This document shows positions 46,754 through 55,545 of a stretch of 64,000 bases of DNA, in pieces. Numbering within the stretch: position 1 is the first letter of the stretch; each line of letters begins with the position of its first letter. The notes beneath the pieces are model-generated. The model was given only the letters and a program-made list of their open reading frames with translations. It searched no databases and had not been told where the DNA came from. The DNA comes from Kiritimatiellaceae bacterium. Lineage in GTDB: Bacteria > Verrucomicrobiota > Kiritimatiellia > Kiritimatiellales > Tichowtungiaceae. Position numbers and translations under genes: made by a program. Location of the stretch: NCBI GenBank assembly GCA_013141415.1, contig JABFQY010000003.1, forward strand, positions 175,729-239,728. Reading direction: 5' to 3'.

Positions 46754-47229
46754 TATTTAAACTTCTCTGTTTCGATGCGGTGCTTTTCAAACGTAGCGCC
46801 TCTCTCGGCATAGTGCTTAAGTCCGTCCCGCACCATAGGCTCCACGGTTAGCACGGCACCAACCACAAGAGCTGTCACCGTCCACGCAATCAGCGCAGTA
46901 ACATATCCGCCTTTCTGAAACAGTACCGTCAGCGGAACAATCACAACCAGAAGCGCTAGACCAGCCGCCGCCAACGGCATCCAGCAGGCATCCAGACCAA
47001 AAACCAGCGGAGCAGCCATCGCCGCAACAAGCAACACCAGACCGAGCGGAGTCAGCAGAATGGCCGTGGTGTAGAAAGCGCCTATCGCGCCGAGCTTGGT
47101 GCTGATGTGGCTTAACGCCAGTGCGCCAAGCAGCACGCAAAGCGCAATCAGCAGATAGGTTTCATTCGGCGTCTCCCTGCTGAAAAAATGCAGAAGCAAC
47201 TGATACGTTCCGTCCAGCCATGCATCCAT
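46753..47229 (-). CDS. membrane protein of unknown function
   Basis: 158 residues with about four hydrophobic segments (around 25-45, 52-75, 82-105 and 110-135), then a charged cytoplasmic-looking tail. Not recognised. I start at the ATG giving MDAWLDG, which has a GGGAGGAAATC ribosome-binding site; the upstream frame overlaps manC. It sits between manC and ruvX with overlaps or tight spacing on both sides, so it is part of that transcript. Confidence 0.75.
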   Translation of the reverse strand: MDAWLDGTYQLLLHFFSRETPNETYLLIALCVLLGALALSHISTKLGAIGAFYTTAILLTPLGLVLLVAAMAAPLVFGLDACWMPLAAAGLALLVVIVPLTVLFQKGGYVTALIAWTVTALVVGAVLTVEPMVRDGLKHYAERGATFEKHRIETEKFK

Positions 47230-47242
47230 GATTTCCTCCCGG

Positions 47243-48325
47243 TTAGAGCAGATAATCAAAAGATCCCGTCTCACGAAGTGCCGTCACCATCCGTTTAATG
47301 TCCTGTGCCCGATCCTTCGGACAAACCAGCGTTACACCTTCAGCCTGCACAACAATCAGATTCTCCGCTCCGATCACCGCCGTCAGCCGATCCTTCGAAA
47401 AAACGATGTTGTTTTTTGCATCAACCTGCTTGCAACATCCGATCAGCGTATTGCCGTCCATGTCCTGCGGGTAATGATTTTCCAAAGCAGTCCACGTGCC
47501 AATATCATCCCACATAAACGTGCCGCAGGCCATAACGATATTATCCGCCTTCTCCATCAGTGCATAATCCACTGAGATTTTCCCAAGGGTTGGATAGATT
47601 TTTTCCAAACCGCGGACAATTTCGCCGCGTTTCGCATACGCCGTCAGCTCATCCATCAGTTTCTTCATCTCCGGACAGTGCGCCGCGAACGCTTTTCCAA
47701 GCGTCGGAACCGACCAGATAAACATACCGGAGTTCCAGAAAAACTTTCCGCCTGCCAGATATTCCTGAGCCTTCGGCAACGCCGGTTTTTCGACAAACCG
47801 TACCGCCTTCTTAAACTGCACTCCTTCGGCCTTTGAAAAATCCGCGCCGGACTCAATGTAGCCAAAACCGGTGCTAGGAAACGTCGGCTGAATTCCGATC
47901 GTCACCAGAATTTCATTCTTCTCCGCCAAATCCATACCGCCGCGCAGCGTCGCCTTGAAAATATCGAGGTCGCCCATCACCTGATCAGCCGTCAGCACTG
48001 CGAAAACAGCCTTCGGATCACGCGCACCGACCAGCGCGCCGCCGCAAGCCACCGCCGCCGCCGTATCTCGACCGACCGGCTCGCCGACAATATTTTCCGG
48101 CGGCAGCATCGGCGCGGCCTTGCGCGTCGCTTCAACCAGATCGGCATTCGTCACCACAAAAACATTTTCCGGCGGAATCAAACCGTCGAGCCGCTCCACC
48201 GCCTGTGCAATCAAAGCCTTATCGCCCGCCAGCGCCAGCAACTGCTTCGGATGCTTCGACGTACTCATCGGCCAAAACCGTTCGCCCTTCCCGCCCGCCA
48301 TAATCACTGCATATCGTCCTGACAT
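47243..48325 (-). CDS. manC: mannose-1-phosphate guanylyltransferase
   Basis: Makes GDP-mannose from mannose-1-phosphate and GTP for glycans. The pyrophosphorylase signature MAGGKGERFWPMSTSKHPKQ opens the protein, followed by VVTNADLV, TADQVMGD, FGYIESG, VRFVEKP and WNSGMFIW. Length 360 matches the short, isomerase-free type. The operon partner downstream is a membrane protein. GDP-mannose could serve the glycosyltransferases elsewhere, but nothing here shows that. Confidence 0.93.
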   Translation of the reverse strand: MSGRYAVIMAGGKGERFWPMSTSKHPKQLLALAGDKALIAQAVERLDGLIPPENVFVVTNADLVEATRKAAPMLPPENIVGEPVGRDTAAAVACGGALVGARDPKAVFAVLTADQVMGDLDIFKATLRGGMDLAEKNEILVTIGIQPTFPSTGFGYIESGADFSKAEGVQFKKAVRFVEKPALPKAQEYLAGGKFFWNSGMFIWSVPTLGKAFAAHCPEMKKLMDELTAYAKRGEIVRGLEKIYPTLGKISVDYALMEKADNIVMACGTFMWDDIGTWTALENHYPQDMDGNTLIGCCKQVDAKNNIVFSKDRLTAVIGAENLIVVQAEGVTLVCPKDRAQDIKRMVTALRETGSFDYLL

Positions 48326-48334
48326 AAATAACTC

Positions 48335-49711
48335 CTACTTCAATTCCACGCCGATTTTGTAGAATCCCTGTCCGTCAACTTTGTGAACGGTATCGGTGAA
48401 AGCGCCCGCCGTCCACGGAATATTCGTTTCCAAAGGCTGGAAGCCGTTCAGCAGATTGGTGGAAAAATAGACGGAATAAACGCGCCCGGAGGTCGCGTTC
48501 CACCGAAGAATATTATCAGAAGCCGGAGATTTATCGGCGACCATCTGGAATCTGCTCTGCGGATTCTTTGGATCGAGTCCGGCGATGTAAGCTTGCAGAA
48601 TTGAGTTCACACCGTTTGAGCAAGTCGCACCGGGGTTTTGATTTCCTCCTTGCTGACGCTCCCAGTCATCGTTAATTCCGTCAACATCGCTGTCGGCCAA
48701 ACCAACGATTTCCTGGTATTCATACGCACCCATATCGACCGTGCCTTCGACGATACGAGGATTGCCGGCCAAGTCGGTCGCGTTCGACACGACCGAATTA
48801 TTCCCCCAGTTAATGCAAGGCGAGTTAGACTGCAACCGAAAATCCCCATTCGCCTCATCCACAAACAGCGGCGTGCTCGTGATGTTTCCATTGACTCCAT
48901 TGATCAGATCGGAGGCACAAGAACTGTAAAATTCTGATCCAGCATTAGCACTCTTCTCGGGTGAAAAAACAGAGTTATAGACCACACTTCTATATACATC
49001 GACACAGGATGTGCTGATAAATGTGCAGTTATAGGCCGTCCCGAAGGCGATTGTACATCCCAGCATACCTGCAGTATTATCTATAAATAAACAATTATAC
49101 GTCTCTCCGCCATATTGTCCGCCGCCATACCCGTTAGCCCCAATCGCACCTCCGAAGGGATTTGCCACATTGCCAATAAAAGTACAATTGTACGATTTCC
49201 CTTCAGCCATCCCACCGCCGTCACTTGCTTCATTCCCGCGAAAAATACAGTTCTGCGCTGTTCCGCGAAACATTCCTCCACCGCTGGCAAAATCAGCCCG
49301 ATTTGTGGCTATAACGCAGTTAACCACTACTGGAGTTGTATCCGCACAACGTACTCCCTGCTGACCATTTTCAATTGTGAACCCGCTGACCGTACAGGCG
49401 CTGTCATTCAGACTGAAACAGCCGAATACACCGTTCCCATCAACAATGGTCGCCTCTGGGCCATTGACGCTGCGGATGGTGATGGCGTTGGTGACGGAAA
49501 TTTCAGCAGACAAAACATAGGTTCCGTTGGTGACCCAAACGGTGTCGCCATTCACAGTCAAGTTGACTGCAGCTTGAATGGTTTTCTTCGCCGTCGCCCA
49601 GCTGGTGGCAGCACCGGTATCATCGGGACGCGTCGCATCCACAAAGTACTCCGCAGAGAAGGAGGAAAGTGCGGCGAGAAGAACGGTCAGTAGGATCAGA
49701 TTTCGTTTCAT
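48335..49711 (-). CDS. secreted beta-helix repeat protein (choice-of-anchor Q type)
   Basis: Signal peptide (~1-20), then YFVDATRPDDTGAATSWATAKKTIQAAV, the start of the polymorphic beta-helix family, followed by imperfect turns of about 20-25 residues (TVSGFTIENG, NCIFRGNEA, NCTFIGNVA, NCLFIDNTA). A typical closing DLAGNPRIVEGTVDMGAYEYQ appears near residue 325. A linker (DSDVDGINDDWE) leads to a small C-terminal domain (SVYFSTNLLNGF ... GFYKIGVELK) found on many Kiritimatiellota secreted proteins, perhaps a sorting domain. Substrate unknown. It lies upstream of manC on the same strand. Confidence 0.8.
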   Translation of the reverse strand: MKRNLILLTVLLAALSSFSAEYFVDATRPDDTGAATSWATAKKTIQAAVNLTVNGDTVWVTNGTYVLSAEISVTNAITIRSVNGPEATIVDGNGVFGCFSLNDSACTVSGFTIENGQQGVRCADTTPVVVNCVIATNRADFASGGGMFRGTAQNCIFRGNEASDGGGMAEGKSYNCTFIGNVANPFGGAIGANGYGGGQYGGETYNCLFIDNTAGMLGCTIAFGTAYNCTFISTSCVDVYRSVVYNSVFSPEKSANAGSEFYSSCASDLINGVNGNITSTPLFVDEANGDFRLQSNSPCINWGNNSVVSNATDLAGNPRIVEGTVDMGAYEYQEIVGLADSDVDGINDDWERQQGGNQNPGATCSNGVNSILQAYIAGLDPKNPQSRFQMVADKSPASDNILRWNATSGRVYSVYFSTNLLNGFQPLETNIPWTAGAFTDTVHKVDGQGFYKIGVELK

Positions 49712-49854
49712 GCGGTCTCCGGTTAGATGCGGAGCAAACTAAACAAATTCCCGCCTTTCAACAAGACTTCTGCCGCGTTATTCCAAGGATTAGAAGCGCG
49801 GGCGCGGCATTATTAACGACTGATTTCGCGTCACCGATGCTTCACAGCGTCGGT

Positions 49855-50721
49855 TTATTTAAGTTTATCCAACTTGGCGAGCAGGACTTCGCGCAGGCGC
49901 GGTTTGTCGTCCGGATAAAGCGAGATGAGTTTTTTGCCCTGCTGCTGGTAGAGTTGCTGTTTTTTGAGCATGCCGATTTTATAGTCGGCGGTGTCCATGC
50001 CCCAGTATTCGACATAGACATCAAACTCCGGCAGGTAAAAGTCGGGCCGGATGGCGTGGCCGCTGAGGATGCGGAACCGTTCGTCGTAGCGGTATTGGAC
50101 TCTCTCCGCCGCCAGCACCTCGCAGATCAGCCGCTCGCCGTCGGACTGCACAACGGTTCCGTCTTTGGCGCGAATGGTTTTCTGTAATTCCACCTTGGTT
50201 TCAAAGTTACGCCGGTCGAGAAATACCTCGTCGAAGCAGTGGTCGCAGAACGGACGCTGAAAAGCCTTTTGCGAACGGGCATATTCGTCCGAAGCCAGCT
50301 TTACGCCGCAACGGCGGCAGTGATGAACAGTCTGTTCTTCAGCGATCCGCACCGCTTCACGGATGGTTTTTCCGGCGGCCAGCACACTGCGCTTGACGTA
50401 GTCTTTCTCCACCGGGCTTTTGTAGAGATCGCGCAAATCCGGCAGAACGTCTTTGGCGTGTACTCCGAAAGCACCGAGCGCCTTGGCAGAATATTGCCGA
50501 ACCTGCGGGTGAGCATCCGCAAGCAACGGCTGGAGCGTCTTCACAGCAGGTTCCGGCGCAACAATCCCCGCCAGCTTGCCGAGTGCGGAAGCGGCCAGTC
50601 GCCGAACCAGCGGCGATTCGGAGCGCGTCAATTCAGCCAGTTCAGCAAATGAAGACGGGCTGGCACTTTCGCCCAATTCCTTGGCCCGCGCAGCCAGCTT
50701 TCTTTCATTCCCGATATTCAT
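49855..50721 (-). CDS. HEAT-repeat / zinc-finger / PD-(D/E)xK nuclease-like fusion
   Basis: Three parts in 288 residues. Residues ~25-125 are HEAT-like helical repeats (PLVRRLAASALGKL, PQVRQYSAKALGAFG). Residues 135-162 hold a zinc-binding-like C-x2-C ... C-x2-C (Cys135, 138, 159, 162). Residues ~190-275 resemble a restriction-endonuclease-fold nuclease: Glu196 in SDGERLI, RPDFYLPEFDVYVEYWG with Asp227 and Glu238, and downstream lysines (KKQQLY). I do not know a named family with this combination. DNA cleavage or repair is plausible but unproven. Transcribed alone or with GH26 upstream. Confidence 0.65.
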   Translation of the reverse strand: MNIGNERKLAARAKELGESASPSSFAELAELTRSESPLVRRLAASALGKLAGIVAPEPAVKTLQPLLADAHPQVRQYSAKALGAFGVHAKDVLPDLRDLYKSPVEKDYVKRSVLAAGKTIREAVRIAEEQTVHHCRRCGVKLASDEYARSQKAFQRPFCDHCFDEVFLDRRNFETKVELQKTIRAKDGTVVQSDGERLICEVLAAERVQYRYDERFRILSGHAIRPDFYLPEFDVYVEYWGMDTADYKIGMLKKQQLYQQQGKKLISLYPDDKPRLREVLLAKLDKLK

Positions 50722-50786
50722 GACTGATTCTGCATCTCTAATGCTTCACCGCGTCCGCAGTAAGTTTAAAACGCTACAAAGGACGA

Positions 50787-51884
50787 TTAATCCAGCGAGC
50801 GAACATCGGTACGCCGATAGAAGGCTTTGATTTCGGCTTGGGTGTTAAACAGAAATCCAAGATGTCCCCACGGCATGACCCAGGCCCACGGCTGACGGTC
50901 GAGCGCTTCGTCCGGAGGAAGTTCGCCGACTTCCGCCAGCGCGACGGGTTTTCCGTCGGCCAGCGCAACCAGATCGGCGTAATGCGACTGCTGATAGTCG
51001 CGGCGGTAGATGTCGGTCGCCAGAATATCCACATACTTTGCACCTGGATAAAAATCCGGATACGGATAGGCTTCGTCGTTTTTCCGATCACGTGGAGCAT
51101 GCGCATTCCAGACCCACAGCAGATTGTTCAGCTTGTGGTGCATCGTCAGCCGTTCATAGAGCTGAATCCAGAGTTGCTGATAACCGCGCGGGCCGGGCTG
51201 ATTGCACCACCAGAACCAGACGCCGTTCATTTCGTGATACGGACGCCAAAGCACCGGAATTCCGGCATCGCACAACTGTTTCAGGTAAACCGCAATAGCG
51301 TCCACTTCCGCCTGCCATTTCATGTGCAGTTCGGTGCCAGGAGTAATTAATTCCTCCCACTGATCTTTCGGCAGACCGCCGTGCATCCAAAGCTGTTCAT
51401 ACGGGCCACAGTCGTTATTGCCGGGAGCCAGTGCATGCCACATCAGCGTGATGATATGCCCTTTGGCGTGCTGTTTTTTAATCCGCTCCACTAATGCCTG
51501 CCGCATGACCGGAGGCGTCACACCGGCAACAATCATTTCGTCCGGCGTTTTTTCCGGAAAGCCGTCAGGAAATTCCGCGCTCATGTCGCGGGCGGCGAAT
51601 TGCAGATCGCTGGCCGTGACGGCCAGTCCCGGATCAATCAGATTCATCGGGCCGCAGTGTTTATTCGGCTCAGGGTTTGCACCTTTAAAGCAGAATCCCA
51701 GATCACTTCCCCATATCGCTGGCTTGTGTCCGGTCAACTCTTTGATTCGGTCGCAATATTTGGTGCCGCTGGCGAGAAAGTCGTGCTGTGCCGAAAGCGT
51801 CTGCTTTCCTTTGATGGAATAAAAGTATTCAAGAAGCGCACAGGCTTCAGCGCTCGCCTTTGGATTTACCGGTTTTTTATTCAC
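50787..51884 (-). CDS. GH26-family beta-mannanase-like enzyme
   Basis: TIM-barrel glycoside hydrolase of 365 residues. The acid/base Glu218 in WRPYHEMNG and nucleophile Glu318 in VALAEVG match GH26, as do the early GKQTLSAQHD and the ITLMWHALAPGN segments. GH26 enzymes cleave beta-1,4-mannans and related glucans. There is no signal peptide, so like the other glycosidases here it probably works inside the cell on oligosaccharides. It follows trpA with a gap of three bases, an arrangement without obvious logic. Confidence 0.88.
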   Translation of the reverse strand: MNKKPVNPKASAEACALLEYFYSIKGKQTLSAQHDFLASGTKYCDRIKELTGHKPAIWGSDLGFCFKGANPEPNKHCGPMNLIDPGLAVTASDLQFAARDMSAEFPDGFPEKTPDEMIVAGVTPPVMRQALVERIKKQHAKGHIITLMWHALAPGNNDCGPYEQLWMHGGLPKDQWEELITPGTELHMKWQAEVDAIAVYLKQLCDAGIPVLWRPYHEMNGVWFWWCNQPGPRGYQQLWIQLYERLTMHHKLNNLLWVWNAHAPRDRKNDEAYPYPDFYPGAKYVDILATDIYRRDYQQSHYADLVALADGKPVALAEVGELPPDEALDRQPWAWVMPWGHLGFLFNTQAEIKAFYRRTDVRSLD

Positions 51885-51887
51885 AAA

Positions 51888-52694
51888 TTAAACACTCTTA
51901 ACGGCTCGAACCATTTCGGCGACGAACTTTGCCGCATCGGCACGCCCTTCCGGTGTGTGCGGGTTGTTGTGGAATTTATTGACGATGGCGCTGCCGACGA
52001 CGACAGCGTCGGCAAACGACGCCGCTTCGGCGGCCTGTTGCGGCGTACCGATTCCGAAGCCAAGTGCGACAGGAAGTTTTGTGTGTGCCTGAATTTTTGC
52101 AACGAGTCCGCGCGCACCTTCGGCGATGGAATCGCGCACGCCGGTGACGCCTTCGCGGGAAACACAATAGACGAAGCCGTTGGCGTCTTTGACAATCTGC
52201 TTGATCCGCTCTTCCGGCGTCGTCGGCGTAATCAGCGAAATGGCATTCAGATTAGCGGCGGAAATAAATTTACGGTACGGCCCGGATTCTTCGCGCGGCA
52301 TGTCGAGAATCAGAAATCCGTCAATGCCAGCGGCGGCGGCATCGTTCATCGCTTTTTCAAAACCACGGGCATAAAGTGTGTTGAGGTAGGCGTAGAAAAT
52401 CAGCGGAACCTGTGAGCACTTGCGGATTTCGGCGACGCAATTCATCACGCCGTCGAACGTCGCTCCGGCGGCCAGCGCGCGGGTGGCGGAATCCTGATTG
52501 ACGCGACCGTCGGCCAGCGGATCGGAAAACGGCAGTCCCAGCTCAACCAGATCAACTCCGGCGTCTTCGAGACGCAGTACGATATCCACCGTATCGGCCA
52601 GCGACGGATCGCCCGCACCGATATAAGCGATGAATCCTTTTTTGCCCTGCTTTTTCAGGGTGGCGAATTTCCGGTCAACGCGTGTTTTTTTCAT
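51888..52694 (-). CDS. trpA: tryptophan synthase alpha chain
   Basis: Cleaves indole-3-glycerol phosphate to indole. The catalytic Glu and Asp are in VELGLPFSDPLADG, and YAYLNTLYARG and GFGIGTPQQA form the phosphate site. At 268 residues the length is normal. Start set at the ATG giving MKKTRVDRKF; a TTG lies three codons upstream. No other trp gene is in the window, so the pathway is dispersed in this genome. Confidence 0.95.
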   Translation of the reverse strand: MKKTRVDRKFATLKKQGKKGFIAYIGAGDPSLADTVDIVLRLEDAGVDLVELGLPFSDPLADGRVNQDSATRALAAGATFDGVMNCVAEIRKCSQVPLIFYAYLNTLYARGFEKAMNDAAAAGIDGFLILDMPREESGPYRKFISAANLNAISLITPTTPEERIKQIVKDANGFVYCVSREGVTGVRDSIAEGARGLVAKIQAHTKLPVALGFGIGTPQQAAEAASFADAVVVGSAIVNKFHNNPHTPEGRADAAKFVAEMVRAVKSV

Positions 52695-52708
52695 AGGATC
52701 CAAGAATA

Positions 52709-53107
52709 CTATTTGGCGGAAAGTTTTTCATCAATCTTACGGATGTGCTTAGAGAGATCGTTGAGACGGAATTCGATCGAGTTGAGCACCCAGAACTGAA
52801 AGTGCTCCACTTTGGCTCCTTTATGAATCATCCAAATAATTTTTACGGAAACCAGCAGTACCGATAGTTCCAGCGAAAACATCGGCGGCAGCGGAATCTG
52901 TATATGAAAAACATGCCGCACGAGATCAAAGGCAAACAGCAGAACCATCACGATGACAAAACCGATATTGATGAGGTAGTCGCGCCGCTGGGACTCCACG
53001 CCGCCGATCTGCCCGACCAAGAGCCGGATGCGTTCCTTTTCCTTGCGGAACTGTTCCAGCTCTTCCATCAGCGCACTGTGATCTACCGGTGTGGTGTCTT
53101 CGCTCAT
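52709..53107 (-). CDS. small membrane protein of unknown function
   Basis: 132 residues: an N-terminal charged helix (~10-42), two hydrophobic segments (~45-66 and ~76-93) and a C-terminal amphipathic helix (~100-130). Not recognised. Its start overlaps the mcsB stop as ATGA, tying it to the mcsA-mcsB transcript; trpA follows after 14 bases. Confidence 0.75.
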   Translation of the reverse strand: MSEDTTPVDHSALMEELEQFRKEKERIRLLVGQIGGVESQRRDYLINIGFVIVMVLLFAFDLVRHVFHIQIPLPPMFSLELSVLLVSVKIIWMIHKGAKVEHFQFWVLNSIEFRLNDLSKHIRKIDEKLSAK

Positions 53108-54153
53108 TTCCCCTCCAGAAATTTCCGGACAAGCTGCGCACGTTTGATATCGCGCTCTTCCGGACTCAGCACCACGCCGGCCTCTTTCTGAAGGTGTGCC
53201 GGTTGAATCCGGATAAAGAGCCGGTCAATATCGCGCCGCACCATATTCGGCGTAAGTCCCAGATCAACGCCCATTCGCAACGCGGAAAGAAGATCCAGCG
53301 CTTCGCCGGTGGCCATCAGCGCGGCGTTGGCCAGAATGCCGTAGGCGCGACCGACGTGGTCGTGTACGCGGATTTCCTGTTTACTCATCAGCCGCAGGCG
53401 GGCATTTTTTTCGTGCTCAATCACTTCAAGGACGATCTGTTCGAGGTTCGTAATGATTTCCAGCTCCGGTTTTCCGAGCGTGATCTGGTTTGAAATCTGA
53501 AACATGTGACCCGACGCCTCGGAGCCTTCGCCCCAAAGTCCGCGTACGGCGAGACCGATTTTTGAAACCGCATTGATCACCGGTTTGATTTCTTCGGTCA
53601 GCACCAGTCCGGGCAGATGGAGCATCACGCTGGCACGCAAACCGGTGCCGACGTTCGACGGACAGGCCGTCAGGTAACCGAGCTTGCTGGAGAAAGCGTA
53701 CGAAAGCCCCTGTTCCAGCGCGTTGTCGAGTTCGTCGGCAATCTCCCACGCCTTCTGCAGGTTCATTCCCGGCTGAAGAGACTGAAGGCGGATATGATCC
53801 TCTTCATTCACCATCACGGCGCGGCATTCGTCTTCGTTAACAAACACGCCGCTGCCGGTCTGACGCTCGGCCAGTTCACGGCTGATCAGGTGGCGTTCAA
53901 AAAGGAGGTCGCGATCCAGAGTTGACAGTTCATCCATGCGCCAGCGCAAAAAACTGCCGTTATCCGGAACTCCGTCGAACGCCAGTACGACTTCGTTCCA
54001 GACACGGTTACGGACTTCTTTGGAAGCCCAGCCGGGGAACGTGGTATCGCGCAGGTTGCGCGCAAGCCGAACGCGACTGCTGATGACCGGCCCTTCATCC
54101 GGGCCTGATTCGAGCCAGCCACCGTGGCGCTGTAACAGTCCGTCGAGAGTCAT
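53104..54153 (-). CDS. mcsB: protein-arginine kinase McsB
   Basis: Phosphagen-kinase-fold enzyme that phosphorylates protein arginines and, in Firmicutes, marks proteins for ClpCP. Visible are ISSRVRLARNLRD at the start, NEEDHIRLQSLQPG, the catalytic-cysteine loop YLTACPSNVGTGLRASVMLHLPG and the later RLMSKQEIRVHDH. Length 349 matches McsB. Its start overlaps mcsA as ATGA. Neither clpC nor ctsR is adjacent, unlike in Bacillus. Confidence 0.93.
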   Translation of the reverse strand: MTLDGLLQRHGGWLESGPDEGPVISSRVRLARNLRDTTFPGWASKEVRNRVWNEVVLAFDGVPDNGSFLRWRMDELSTLDRDLLFERHLISRELAERQTGSGVFVNEDECRAVMVNEEDHIRLQSLQPGMNLQKAWEIADELDNALEQGLSYAFSSKLGYLTACPSNVGTGLRASVMLHLPGLVLTEEIKPVINAVSKIGLAVRGLWGEGSEASGHMFQISNQITLGKPELEIITNLEQIVLEVIEHEKNARLRLMSKQEIRVHDHVGRAYGILANAALMATGEALDLLSALRMGVDLGLTPNMVRRDIDRLFIRIQPAHLQKEAGVVLSPEERDIKRAQLVRKFLEGK

Positions 54154-54656
54154 TTCTTACTCCCGTCGTCCGGCGTATTTTCTTCGCGGTGTTTTTTGAT
54201 CTGGTCGCGCAATTTGGCCGCCTTTTCAAAATCCTCGCGGGCAATCGCCGCTTCCAAATCCTGCTGAAGGCGTGCGATTTTTGATTTCACCTTCGTCTGC
54301 ACTCCTTCGCGCGCCGGAATTTTTCCGAGATGCTGTCCGCTGTGGTGCATGGCTTTGATCGCCATGGTCAGCTCGGCCATAAACGTTTTGTAGCAGTCCG
54401 GACAGCCGAGCCGTCCGGTTTTACGGAATTCCTCGCGGGCCATACCGCAACGCGGACAGGCCAGACTGAGTTCATGGGCGATATTTTTCTGCGGCCCGCT
54501 CAGGCCCATCAGAATATCGGTAATGGAAATCGGGCTGTTCAGATCGATGCCTTGCGCGATGGCGTGTTCTTCGCAGAGATGAACTTCTTTCATCTCACCG
54601 TTGACCACCTGCGTCATATGCACGACCGCTTCTTTATCGCAGAGATCACACTTCAT
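54150..54656 (-). CDS. mcsA: McsA-like zinc-finger/UVR protein
   Basis: 168 residues with two zinc-binding modules (CDLC...CEEH, residues 3-30, and CPRCGM...CPDCY, ~67-91) and a C-terminal UVR motif (SKIARLQQDLEAAIAREDFEKAAKLRDQI). This is the McsA architecture; McsA activates McsB by binding it. Placed directly upstream of mcsB with a four-base overlap, the two almost certainly form one unit. Confidence 0.92.
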   Translation of the reverse strand: MKCDLCDKEAVVHMTQVVNGEMKEVHLCEEHAIAQGIDLNSPISITDILMGLSGPQKNIAHELSLACPRCGMAREEFRKTGRLGCPDCYKTFMAELTMAIKAMHHSGQHLGKIPAREGVQTKVKSKIARLQQDLEAAIAREDFEKAAKLRDQIKKHREENTPDDGSKK

Positions 54657-54667
54657 GGACTGTTTTC

Positions 54668-55537
54668 CTATTGGACTTTGACGCCGTCTTTGCCGGCGAG
54701 TTTCCGGTAGGCCAGAGCAAGTTTTTTCGTGACAGGGCCGGGTTTGCCGGTGCCGATCGAACGTTTATCGAGATCAACAACCGCGATGACTTCCGCCGCG
54801 GTTCCGGTCAGAAACACTTCATCGGCCGTCCAGAGTTCGTAACGGGTCAACACGGTTTCGGAAACTTCCATGCCCACTTCGCGGGCCAGAAGCATGACCT
54901 TATCGCGGGTGATGCCTTCCAGCCCGCCGCACCAGGTGGGCGGAGTCATCAGCTTGTTCCCCTTGATGACGAACACATTGTCCCCAGAGGCTTCGGCGAT
55001 AAAACCCTGCGAGTTGAGCATGAGACACTCCATGACGCCGGCGTTGATCGCTTCGATCTTGGCCATGATATTGTTGAGATAGTTCAGGCTCTTGACGCGC
55101 GGATTAACCGCCTCGGCCATGTTGCGGATGGTGCCGGCGGTGATGATGCGCATGCCCTTTTCGTAGAGTTCAGCCGGATAGAGCTGAATGTCCGCCGCAA
55201 TAATGATGACCTGCGCCTTTTTGCACTGGTAAGGATTCAGACCCAGCGAGCCGACGCCGCGCGTAACGACGTGGCGCAGATAGCCGTTCTGAATACCGTT
55301 GGCTTTGCAGGTTTCGACCGTTGCGGCAATCAGTTCGTCTTTGCTCATTCCGATGTCGAGCGCGATCACTTTGGCGGAGTCGAGCAGACGATCCATGTGC
55401 TCACTGAGAAAAGCGATATTCCCGTCGTAAACACGGGTTCCTTCAAAAATACCGTCACCATAGAGCAGACCATGATCAAAAACCGAAACCACCGCATCCT
55501 TTTCATCAACCAGCTTGCCGTTCAAATAAATTTTCAT
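54668..55537 (-). CDS. ilvE: branched-chain amino acid aminotransferase (class IV)
   Basis: PLP-dependent fold-type IV transaminase of 289 residues. FDHGLLYGDGIFEGTR, the Schiff-base Lys149 in NPRVKSLNYLNN and FIAEASGDNVFVI are typical of branched-chain aminotransferases. D-amino-acid or 4-amino-4-deoxychorismate enzymes share the fold, so the specificity is probable, not certain. It is eight bases from lolD and 11 from mcsA on the same strand. Confidence 0.88.
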   Translation of the reverse strand: MKIYLNGKLVDEKDAVVSVFDHGLLYGDGIFEGTRVYDGNIAFLSEHMDRLLDSAKVIALDIGMSKDELIAATVETCKANGIQNGYLRHVVTRGVGSLGLNPYQCKKAQVIIIAADIQLYPAELYEKGMRIITAGTIRNMAEAVNPRVKSLNYLNNIMAKIEAINAGVMECLMLNSQGFIAEASGDNVFVIKGNKLMTPPTWCGGLEGITRDKVMLLAREVGMEVSETVLTRYELWTADEVFLTGTAAEVIAVVDLDKRSIGTGKPGPVTKKLALAYRKLAGKDGVKVQ

Positions 55538-55545
55538 AATCGCCC

